Source: Peptococcaceae bacterium | GTDB lineage: Bacteria > Bacillota > Peptococcia > Peptococcales > Peptococcaceae | Assembly (NCBI GenBank): GCA_030524315.1 | Contig: JAUNGU010000010.1 | Coordinates: 1-46,288, forward strand | Length of the DNA stretch: 46,288 bases | Reading direction: 5' to 3' | Part shown: positions 25,464 through 32,897 of the stretch, piece by piece | How positions within the stretch are numbered: the first letter of the stretch is position 1 | Layout of the letters: each line of letters starts with the position of its first letter | Notes under the pieces: model-generated | The model's input: only the letters and a program-made list of their open reading frames with translations | What the model was told of the DNA's origin: nothing | The model's database searches: none | Translations under genes and position numbers: made by a program

Positions 25464-27152
25464 ATGTCACTGAAAAAACATCCAACGATTGTTAAAGCGG
25501 ACTTTTTAATCATTGGCGGAGGGATTGCTGGATTACAGGCAGGGATTTCTGCTGCTGAAAATGGTATGGATACATTGATCCTTGAAAAAGCAAATACGAA
25601 ACGTTCCGGTAATGGCTGTGGTGGTAACGACCATTTTATGTGCTACATTCCAGAATACCACGGTGAAGATTTTGAGCAAATTATGCCTGAGGTGATGGAT
25701 ACACTGGTTGGATCCAATCAGGATGCAAATCTGTTTCGCATTATGCTGGAGCGCTCCTTCCCAGTCATCGAAAAATGGGAATCCTATGGAATTAACATGC
25801 GACCAACTGGTCAGTGGAATTTTGAAGGGCATGCAATGCCAGGTCGACGTCTCTATCATTTGAAATATGATGGCAGTAATCAAAAAGCTTGCCTGACAAA
25901 GGCAGCGCTTGTTGCCGGCGCAAAAATCATGAACAAGGTGATTGTGAACGAAATACTCGTTAACGAAGACGGTCGGTTCGTTGGCGCGATCGGTATTAAT
26001 ATCCGCGAGAATGAGCCAGAGATGATTCTTTTCCAAGCAAAGGCAGGACTGATTGCAGTTGGCGAAGCCATGCGTATGTATCCAGGCAACAATCCGGCTT
26101 ACATTTTTAATACCTCTCATTGTCCAGCGAACACCGGGAGCGGTGCGGCAATGGCGCTAAGAGCCGGCGCGCGTTTGGTCAATCTTGATCTGCCATCGCG
26201 TCACGCTGGGCCAAAGTATTTCACCCGTTCCGGGAAGGGCACATGGATTGGTGCTCTGACAGATATTCATGGAGAATTGGTTGGGCCGTTCGTCAAAGAT
26301 ATTCATGTCAGCCGAAAGCTTCCAGATCCTACAGCAGATGTGTGGAAGGACTGCTTTATTAAAATGATGGAATCTGGTAAAGGGCCTGTCTACATGAATT
26401 GCACCGGCATCAGCGAGGAAGATCAAAAGCATATGCGCAAAGCCCTCGTTTCTGAAGGCTGCACATCAATCAACGAATACCTCGATCAATATCACATTGA
26501 TTTGCGCAAAGAAATGATCGAATTCGGCCAATATGAGCACATGTTTTATATGAACGGCATTGATGTCGATGAGTCATCCATGAGCACGATTCCTGGGTTG
26601 TATGCAGCAGGGATGTCCGTTGGTAATGTTCGCGGGGATATTACATCGGCGGCAGTTTTTGGTGATCTTTCTGCAGAGAACGCTGCGCAATATATTAAAG
26701 ACGTTGAAGATTATGACGTCAACGCTTTGCCTGTCATTCAAGAAAAAATGGATTTGTATACGCACCTCTTGCGTAACGAACCTGGCGCAAACTGGAAGGA
26801 ATCTAATACAACGTTGCAAAAAATTATGGATGAATATGTTGGCACAAAGGTGCGTTCAGAAACCTTGTTAACGGCTGGCCGAAAATATATTTGTGATCTC
26901 AGAGATTATTCTAAAGAAAAGCTCCAGGCAGAAAATTCCCATGAATTCATGCGTAGTCTGGAAGTATTGGATCTGTTGGATCTGGCAGAAGCGTGTGCTG
27001 TCTCAGCGGTGGAACGACGTGAATCTCGTGGTGCCTATCACAAACGTACAGATTACACCTTTACAAACCCTCTGCTGAACAATAAATTCCAAACCATTAC
27101 ATTGACGGAAGATGGATTAACGACCAAATTCCGCGACCGTATTCGCCGTTAG
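25464..27152 (+). CDS. FAD-dependent reductase, AprA/fumarate-reductase flavoprotein family
   Basis: The 562-residue protein starts with an FAD-binding site (ADFLIIGGGIAGLQAGISAAENG) and later has GSGAAMALRAGARLVNLD, TIPGLYAAGMSVGNVRGDITSAAVFGDLSAENAA and the C-terminal ERRESRGAYHKRTDYTFTNP, which are the marks of the succinate dehydrogenase / fumarate reductase / adenylylsulfate reductase alpha family. There is no signal peptide. Its partner is the ferredoxin encoded just upstream, as in AprBA-like pairs. True AprA would be expected with sulfate-activation genes; none are present, so it more likely reduces or oxidises a small carboxylate brought in by the permease downstream. Substrate unknown. 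Confidence 0.85.
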   Translation: MSLKKHPTIVKADFLIIGGGIAGLQAGISAAENGMDTLILEKANTKRSGNGCGGNDHFMCYIPEYHGEDFEQIMPEVMDTLVGSNQDANLFRIMLERSFPVIEKWESYGINMRPTGQWNFEGHAMPGRRLYHLKYDGSNQKACLTKAALVAGAKIMNKVIVNEILVNEDGRFVGAIGINIRENEPEMILFQAKAGLIAVGEAMRMYPGNNPAYIFNTSHCPANTGSGAAMALRAGARLVNLDLPSRHAGPKYFTRSGKGTWIGALTDIHGELVGPFVKDIHVSRKLPDPTADVWKDCFIKMMESGKGPVYMNCTGISEEDQKHMRKALVSEGCTSINEYLDQYHIDLRKEMIEFGQYEHMFYMNGIDVDESSMSTIPGLYAAGMSVGNVRGDITSAAVFGDLSAENAAQYIKDVEDYDVNALPVIQEKMDLYTHLLRNEPGANWKESNTTLQKIMDEYVGTKVRSETLLTAGRKYICDLRDYSKEKLQAENSHEFMRSLEVLDLLDLAEACAVSAVERRESRGAYHKRTDYTFTNPLLNNKFQTITLTEDGLTTKFRDRIRR

Positions 27153-27163
27153 GGGGGCTTGTT

Positions 27164-28459
27164 ATGAGTGCTGCTGCATTGTTTGTTATCTCTCTGGTTC
27201 TCTCGTTGGTACTTGGTTTTACGACCAAGGTCAATACTGGATGGTATGCTTTGGCGTTCGCCTTCATTAATGGCGTTTTTATTTACGGCTTCAGTGTCAA
27301 AGAGGTTGCTGCCATGTGGCCAATTTATCTCTTTCTGATGCTGTTTATCATTACTCTCTTTTACGGCTTTGCCATTTCCAATGGCACCCTGCTGAAGGTT
27401 TCTGAGCTATTGATTTACAAGAGCCGCAATCATCCGGCATTTTTACCAATCGTTCTTTTCCTCATCTGCATTTTCTTTGCAGGCACCGGTGCGGGCGCAC
27501 CGGCTGTATTCGCCTTTCTTTCACCAGTTATCATGGCAGTCTGCATTCGCTCGCAAATTTCTCGTGTGTTGGCGACCATTCTCATTTTGACGGGTGCAAC
27601 AATTGGTAGTCAATTGCCATTTAGTGTTGGCGGTATTGTTATCAAGCAAGTCTCAGAAAATATAGGATACGCAGATCAGGGTGGCGTCATTGCTATGAAT
27701 GTCTGGATCAACTGCTTGATTTCAATGAGCATCTTTTTCTTAGCTGCCTACATTATTCTGAAAGGGTACAAAACACCAAAGGTTGATATTGATGAGCCTG
27801 AACCATTTACGAATGTTCAAAAGAAAAACCTGTACATTATTGTTCTTGTGATGGCAGGGATTATTTTACCGGCGTTGCTCAAAACCATTTTGCCAAGTAG
27901 CGCCGCCATTGGTCTCATTGCAAAATTCTGCGATTCAACCGTTTGCTGCGCCATTGGGATTATCCTTTGTTGCTTGCTGAAAGTCGGCAACGAAAAAGAA
28001 GCGATTCACAAGGTGCCATTTAATATCATCATTATGATTTGCGCAATGGGGATGCTTATTCAAATTGCAATTACCGGCGGATTGGTCGATTTGCTATCTG
28101 AATGGGTTGCGGATAATGTAAATAGCACCTTTGCACCATACATGCTAACCCTTTCCGCATCCATTATGAGCTTTTTTGCCGCAACCTTGGGTGTTGTTAT
28201 TCCAACGCTATCTCTATTGGTGCCATCATTGGCTACTGCTACTGGATTGTCACCGATTCTGCTTTTCACGATGGTTGCTATCCCTGGTCTTTACACGGGA
28301 TGTTCACCATTTTCAACAGCTGGCGGGATGGCCTTGGCTGGCTTGGATGACGATAAAGAACGAGACAAGCTGTTCAAAAAACTTCTCATCCTTCCATTTA
28401 TATGCGCAATCTATATTTGGTTTTGTGTCGCTGTAGGTATTTTCCGAGTCTGGATTTAA
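27164..28459 (+). CDS. MatC/DASS-like carboxylate permease
   Basis: The 431-residue protein is hydrophobic with about 11-12 predicted membrane segments. Features include FAGTGAGAPAVFAFLSPVIMAVCIRSQISRVLATILILTGATIGSQLPFSVGG and near the C-terminus LFTMVAIPGLYTGCSPFSTAGGMALAGL, which recall MatC-type malonate/dicarboxylate carriers and the wider ion-transporter superfamily. It starts 11 bases after the flavoprotein stop with GGGGGG-CTTGTT upstream, so it is part of the same operon and probably imports the substrate of that enzyme. Confidence 0.82.
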   Translation: MSAAALFVISLVLSLVLGFTTKVNTGWYALAFAFINGVFIYGFSVKEVAAMWPIYLFLMLFIITLFYGFAISNGTLLKVSELLIYKSRNHPAFLPIVLFLICIFFAGTGAGAPAVFAFLSPVIMAVCIRSQISRVLATILILTGATIGSQLPFSVGGIVIKQVSENIGYADQGGVIAMNVWINCLISMSIFFLAAYIILKGYKTPKVDIDEPEPFTNVQKKNLYIIVLVMAGIILPALLKTILPSSAAIGLIAKFCDSTVCCAIGIILCCLLKVGNEKEAIHKVPFNIIIMICAMGMLIQIAITGGLVDLLSEWVADNVNSTFAPYMLTLSASIMSFFAATLGVVIPTLSLLVPSLATATGLSPILLFTMVAIPGLYTGCSPFSTAGGMALAGLDDDKERDKLFKKLLILPFICAIYIWFCVAVGIFRVWI

Positions 28460-28529
28460 TAATTCCACGAACGACCACTCAAAAAATCATCACCTCTAAT
28501 CCTTTAACCCCCACTCCAGGCAAACACGC

Positions 28530-28565
28530 GCCGGCGGACAGGAATTTCCCGTCCGTCGGCTTTTT
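28530..28565 (+). terminator. Terminator of the module B operon
   Basis: GCCGGCGGAC / GTCCGTCGGC stem with one mismatch, then five T on the plus strand. Confidence 0.85.
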
Positions 28566-28737
28566 AATGCTGCAACTCCACAATCTGCCCAACGCGTGCG
28601 ACGAAGCGTTGGACGTCTGCTGGTGGTGTTTTTGCGTAGAGCAGGCTGTAGGGGGAGGCGTAATCCCAGGCGATGGGGAGGGCGGTGTCTTCGATGTGGA
28701 TTTGTGGGTGGTGGCGCGTGAGGTCGTCGCGGCTGCG
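28564..28737 (-). pseudogene. C-terminal remnant of a LysR-like regulator
   Basis: A 57-codon open stretch on the minus strand reads ...DLTRHHPQIHIEDTALPIAWDY and ASPYSLLYAKTPPADVQRFVARV and ends in QIVELQH-stop; the frame is closed by a TAG immediately upstream, with no start codon or ribosome site. The SPYSLLY...P..VQRFV pattern looks like the end of a LysR effector domain. Codon use is GC-rich, like the core genome. It sits at the right border of the AT-rich module B, as if the rest of the gene was lost when that module arrived. The family call is tentative. Confidence 0.5.
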
Positions 28738-28763
28738 CTACCTCGTCAAAAAATAAGGCAACC

Positions 28764-28803
28764 AAAAAACGTGTACCGTCACGATGACGATACACGTTTT
28801 TTT
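28764..28803 (-). terminator. Terminator of the cation diffusion facilitator gene
   Basis: AAAAAACGTGTA-CGTCA / TGACG-TACACGTTTTTT stem; it overlaps the stop codon of the gene at 28802 and has T-runs on both strands. Confidence 0.85.
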
Positions 28804-29920
28804 AGTCGCTCAAATCCGGATCGATGTTGATTTTGATACGCCAGCCGGGGAAGAGGGTTTTGACCTTGCCGACGAGGCTGGCGTGAAGGGCGTCGAGATC
28901 CTTGACGGAGAAATCGACGACGGCGTCGAGGTGGACAAATTGGTTCTGGGTGTCCATGATAAAGCCGTGCATTTCCAGCACGCCGGGCTCGCTGAGGATG
29001 GCGTCCTTGACGCGGGCGGCGTCTGCGAGAATGCGCTGGTCGCCGACGTTGACGGCGTCAAAGCCGACGGAAACGAGGACGACGCCGTGCTCCTTGTAGA
29101 CGTTTTTTTGGATGTGGTGGGTGATGTGGTTGAGGGCGCTGCCGTTCAGGCTTTCTTCGACCTCGACGTTGAGGCAGCCGACGAAGGTGTTGGGGCCGTA
29201 GTCGTTGAGGTAGAGCTCGTTGACCTGGAGGACGCCGTCGACCTTGGCGGCGGTGGCCTTGACCTCGCGCGAGAGCTTGCTGCTGACGCGCTTGCCCATG
29301 ACGGAGTTGACGGCGCTGCCGAGCATGTCGATGCCGGATTTGGTGATCATCACGGCGATGCCAACGCCGACGAAGGCCTCAAGGCCCACACCCGTGGCCA
29401 TGTAGATGAGGGCCGAAAGCAAGACCGACGCCGAAATAATCGCGTCATAGAGGGCGTCGAGGCCCGAGGCTTCCAAGGCGCCGGAGCCGACGGCGCGGCC
29501 GCGGCTGCGCACGAAGGTCCCCAACGCAAGCTTGGCCGCCACTGCCACCGTCAAAATCACGAGCGTCACCAGCGAATAATGTACCTCTGCCGGATGGATG
29601 ATTTTCTTGGCCGATTCGACAAAGGCCGTCACCCCGGCATAGAGAATGATCAGCGCCACGACCATCGTCGTCAAATATTCGAGGCGGCCGTGGCCAATGG
29701 GATGGCCGCGGTCGGGCGCGCGCCCTGCCATCTTGGTGCCGACGATGGTGACGACGCTCGAGAGCACGTCGGTGAGATTGTTGACAGCGTCCATGAGAAT
29801 CGCAATCGATCCGGAGATCATGCCGACGGCGCCTTTGAAGGCGACGAGCAGGAGGTTGGTGAGGATGCCGAGAATGCTCGCGCGGATAATCGTTTGTTCA
29901 CGCTTGGCGGTTTGTTCCAT
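28802..29920 (-). CDS. Cation diffusion facilitator family transporter
   Basis: The 372-residue membrane protein has the CDF pattern: MISGSIAILMDAVNNLTDVLSS with the metal-site DAxxNxxD, RAPDRGHPIGHGRLEYL after the second and third membrane helices, DALYDAIISASVLLS as the second metal site, and a C-terminal cytoplasmic domain of the zinc-transporter-dimerisation type (VKATAAKVDGVLQVNELYLNDYG). It exports divalent metal ions such as Zn, Mn or Fe in exchange for protons. The start at 29920 has AAGGAAG upstream; the longer frame has no start signal. An extended -10 (TGG-TATAAT, 29955-29960) precedes it. The metal is not predictable here. Confidence 0.93.
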   Translation of the reverse strand: MEQTAKREQTIIRASILGILTNLLLVAFKGAVGMISGSIAILMDAVNNLTDVLSSVVTIVGTKMAGRAPDRGHPIGHGRLEYLTTMVVALIILYAGVTAFVESAKKIIHPAEVHYSLVTLVILTVAVAAKLALGTFVRSRGRAVGSGALEASGLDALYDAIISASVLLSALIYMATGVGLEAFVGVGIAVMITKSGIDMLGSAVNSVMGKRVSSKLSREVKATAAKVDGVLQVNELYLNDYGPNTFVGCLNVEVEESLNGSALNHITHHIQKNVYKEHGVVLVSVGFDAVNVGDQRILADAARVKDAILSEPGVLEMHGFIMDTQNQFVHLDAVVDFSVKDLDALHASLVGKVKTLFPGWRIKINIDPDLSD

Positions 29921-29954
29921 AGCGATCACTTCCTTTGTGAATGAATTATTGCCT

Positions 29955-29960
29955 ATTATA
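29955..29960 (-). promoter_or_regulatory. Extended -10 of the cation diffusion facilitator gene
   Basis: TGG-TATAAT on the minus strand 35 bases before the ATG at 29920. Confidence 0.55.
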
Positions 29961-30102
29961 CCATCATCCTTACGCGAACGTGCAGTTTTTCCGCGCGGGT
30001 GTAAGCATAAAATTATTTTCTCACTATTCTGATTTTCCAGCGCCGACAGTTGGCGCAAATATGCTATAGTATAGATAGATTTTGCGCGAGGAGGAGAGGA
30101 CG

Positions 30103-30993
30103 ATGTTTGAAAAAATTCGCCGGGTGGGCATGTCGGCCGAGGCGGCGACGGCGCTTTTGGTGCTGGACACAATGGCCTGGGGGCTGTCGTACGTGGTGAT
30201 CAAAATTGGCGCGCGGGACATTCCGCCCTTTGAGCTCATCGCGTTGCGCTTCACAATCGCCTCGCTGGTCTGTCTGGCCCTCTTTCGCCGCAGCTTTGCG
30301 GCAGGCGTCAGCAGGCGCGCGGTGGTTTACGGCACGGTGCTGGGGATCGCCATGTTTCTCGGCAGCACGACGATGGTCTACGGCGTGCAAACCACCGACG
30401 CCTCGACGGCGGGCTTTCTCGCCAGCGCCAAGATTCTCTTTGTGCCGATTTTGGTGGCAATCTGGCTCAGACAGTTGCCCGAGCGACGGATTTTTGTGGG
30501 GATTCTCAGCGCCACCGTGGGCATCGCCCTGCTCTCCCTCAAGGACGGCCTGCAGCTGTCGATGGGCGCGGTGCTCTGCATCGCCAGCGCCCTCTTTTAC
30601 GCCCTGCACATTGCCATGACCGGCGGCATGGCCAAAAAGGAGAGCGCCATCCTCATCGGCGTCATTCAGCAAATCGCCATGGCGGTGCTGGGCTGGATCT
30701 GCCTGGCGCTGTTCAACACGCCGATGCTGCCGACGACGGGCGTGCAGTGGACGGTGATTCTCGTCCTGGCACTGGTCAACGGCGTCTTCGTCTTTGTCAG
30801 CCAGCCGATTGCCCAGCAATTTGCCAGCGCCGAGCGCACAGCGCTGATTTTTGCCATGGAGCCGGTCTTTAGCGCGATTTTTTCCTTCCTGCTCATGGGC
30901 GACCGCTTCACGCTGCGCGACATTTGCGGCGCGGCGCTGATTTTGGCGAGCGTCCTTCTGGCGTCAAACGCCCGCAAGGGCCCCCTCTCCTAG
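30103..30993 (+). CDS. EamA/DMT-family exporter
   Basis: The 296-residue protein has ten predicted membrane segments in two homologous halves, each an EamA domain (TMAWGLSYVVIKIGARDIPPFELIALRFTIASL in the first; AILIGVIQQIAMAVLGWICLALF...LALVNGVFVFVSQPIAQQFASAERTALIFAMEPVFSAIFSFLLMGDRFTLRDICGAALILASVLL in the second). Members of the drug/metabolite transporter superfamily usually export amino acids or other metabolites. The ATG at 30103 follows GAGGAGGAGAGG. It is divergent from the cation diffusion facilitator gene. Substrate unknown. Confidence 0.92.
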   Translation: MFEKIRRVGMSAEAATALLVLDTMAWGLSYVVIKIGARDIPPFELIALRFTIASLVCLALFRRSFAAGVSRRAVVYGTVLGIAMFLGSTTMVYGVQTTDASTAGFLASAKILFVPILVAIWLRQLPERRIFVGILSATVGIALLSLKDGLQLSMGAVLCIASALFYALHIAMTGGMAKKESAILIGVIQQIAMAVLGWICLALFNTPMLPTTGVQWTVILVLALVNGVFVFVSQPIAQQFASAERTALIFAMEPVFSAIFSFLLMGDRFTLRDICGAALILASVLLASNARKGPLS

Positions 30994-31108
30994 ACACTGC
31001 TCTGTAAATTTTTGCGGCAGGACCTTTTTCCTGTCGTTTTCTTTTTGCCATTTTTGCCCTGTCAGGCTCGCCTAATTCTTAGGATGTTATGAAGAATTGC
31101 CCAGAGCC

Positions 31109-31137
31109 TTGAATTGTCCGCAAAAAATCATTAAGAT
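31109..31137 (+). promoter_or_regulatory. Promoter of the first SLH protein gene
   Basis: TTGAAT (31109-31114), 17-base spacer, TAAGAT (31132-31137), 61 bases before the ATG at 31199. Confidence 0.6.
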
Positions 31138-31198
31138 GGTCTGTACATGGCAAGAAATTTGGCCATATGCTTTGACACTTCATAAGGAGAGATGACAG

Positions 31199-32767
31199 AT
31201 GCATCACAAAAAACTCATCGCCGCGCTTCTCGTCGCCGCGCTCTCTGCCACCACCGTGCCCGCTGCCGCCGAGGCGGCCCAACTGCGCAGTGGCAACACC
31301 GAGCTCATGGGCGTCAGCGTGGATAGCAATAACTTCCCGGATGCCGCTTTCCGCAGCATCGTTTCTGATACCATTGACACCAACGGCGACGGCCAGCTGT
31401 CCCAGACCGAGCGCGACGCCGTCACGCGCCTCGACGTCTCCGCCAAGGACATTGCAAGCCTCGACGGCATCGACTATTTCACAGCCCTGACCTCCCTCGA
31501 TTGCAGCGACAACAATCTGACCGCGCTGGATCTGTCCGCCAACACGGCGCTGACGACCCTTGACGTGAGCGGCAACAAACTGCGCAGTCTGGATCTGGCA
31601 AACCTCGCCAACCTCATCGATTTGCGCTGCGCGAACAACCGCCTGACGACCCTCGATACGAGCGCTGCAACCCAGCTTGAGACGCTGGATGCGGCAGGTA
31701 ACCAGCTGACGAGCCTCAATATCACTGGCAATACCTATCTCCACGCCGACGGCTTGGGTCTCGCAAACAATCGCTACACCGTCGCCCTGGATAGCAACCA
31801 CAGCCTCGACCTGTCGCACCTTCCCGGTGATTTTGACGCCAGCCGCGCCTTTGAATGGCAGGGTGCCACCGTCACCGATGGCATTCTCACCGCGAATGAC
31901 GGCACCGACACCATCACCTACAGCTACGACTGCGGCCGCGGCCTCGTCAGCACCTTCACCCTGGCCGTTAGCGATGCCGACAATCCGCCAACGGGCGTCT
32001 ACACCATTTCCTTTGACGCAGGCAGCGGCTCGGTCAATCCGGCAAGCCTCTCGACGACTGACGGCAAGCTTGGCACACTGCCGACCGTCAGCCGCGACGG
32101 CTACACCTTTGACGGCTGGTACACCGCTGCCAACGGCGGCGAGCGCGTCACCACCGACACCGTCTTTGACGCCGACACCACCCTCTACGCCCACTGGACC
32201 CACAACGGCGACGAGCATCCGGCCATGGGCTTTGTCGATGTCATCGCGGGCAGCTGGTATTATGACGACGTCCGCTACGTCTATGAGGAAGGCCTTATGC
32301 GCGGCACCAGCGACAATCTCTTTTCACCCCAGGGCCAGACGACCCGCGGCCAGATTGTCACCATCCTCTACCGCCTCGCTGGTGAGCCAGCCGTGAGCAC
32401 GAGCAATCCTTTCTATGACGTCGCCCCCGGCGCCTACTACACCAAGGCCGTCATCTGGGCAGAAAGCACCGGCGTCGCCTCGGGCTACGGCGGCGGCCTC
32501 TTTGGGCCAAACGACACCATCACCCGCGAGCAGCTGGCGGCCCTCTTCTACAACTACAGCAACCACCAAGGCGCCGACACGACCACCCGCGGCGATCTCT
32601 CGGTCTTTGCCGATAACGCCAGCATCTCCGGCTGGGCCAATTCGGCCATGAGCTGGGCCGTTGGCGACGGCATCATTGGCGGTAAATCCGGCAGCATCCT
32701 CGATCCAAAAGGCACCGCCACCCGCGCCGAAGTCGCCGCCATCCTCCACCGCTACACCAGCCGCTGA
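31199..32767 (+). CDS. Surface protein: leucine-rich repeats, InlB-type repeat and three SLH domains
   Basis: The 522-residue product has a signal peptide (KLIAALLVAALSATTVPAAAEA), then short leucine-rich repeats with the pattern LTSLDCSDNNLTALDLS (about residues 80-190), a Listeria-Bacteroides (InlB B-type) repeat ending DGYTFDGWYTAANGG (about 265-335), and three SLH domains to the C-terminus (GFVDVIAGSWYYDDVRYVYEEGLMRG; NPFYDVAPGAYYTKAVIWAESTGVASG; LSVFADNASISGWANSAMSWAVGDGIIGG). SLH domains tether proteins to the secondary cell-wall polymer, and the repeats suggest adhesion. AAGGAGAG precedes the ATG. It converges with the larger SLH protein gene at 32898-35768 and shares a terminator with it. 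Confidence 0.92.
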   Translation: MHHKKLIAALLVAALSATTVPAAAEAAQLRSGNTELMGVSVDSNNFPDAAFRSIVSDTIDTNGDGQLSQTERDAVTRLDVSAKDIASLDGIDYFTALTSLDCSDNNLTALDLSANTALTTLDVSGNKLRSLDLANLANLIDLRCANNRLTTLDTSAATQLETLDAAGNQLTSLNITGNTYLHADGLGLANNRYTVALDSNHSLDLSHLPGDFDASRAFEWQGATVTDGILTANDGTDTITYSYDCGRGLVSTFTLAVSDADNPPTGVYTISFDAGSGSVNPASLSTTDGKLGTLPTVSRDGYTFDGWYTAANGGERVTTDTVFDADTTLYAHWTHNGDEHPAMGFVDVIAGSWYYDDVRYVYEEGLMRGTSDNLFSPQGQTTRGQIVTILYRLAGEPAVSTSNPFYDVAPGAYYTKAVIWAESTGVASGYGGGLFGPNDTITREQLAALFYNYSNHQGADTTTRGDLSVFADNASISGWANSAMSWAVGDGIIGGKSGSILDPKGTATRAEVAAILHRYTSR

Positions 32768-32803
32768 GGCAGCCTGCCCCGAGAAATTATTTACACACAC
32801 GAC

Positions 32804-32840
32804 AAAACCCCGATTTGGTCACAAGCCAAATCGGGGTTTT
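32804..32840. terminator. Bidirectional terminator between the two SLH genes
   Basis: AAAACCCCGATTTGG / CCAAATCGGGGTTTT stem with T-runs on both strands serves both convergent genes. Confidence 0.92.
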
Positions 32841-32897
32841 CTATGCTCTGCGGCAGAGACGTATTGTCCCAGCCTTCGGATTTTTAGATGGTTGCTG

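Noticed and set aside
25227-27152. Dissimilatory adenylylsulfate reductase (aprBA)
   Set aside because: The pair resembles AprBA in layout, but no sulfate adenylyltransferase, QmoABC or sulfite reductase genes are nearby and the ferredoxin is much shorter than true AprB; kept as a family-level call only.
28784-29944. 386-codon plus-strand frame over the cation diffusion facilitator gene
   Set aside because: Shadow frame; the minus-strand protein has clear CDF metal-site motifs.
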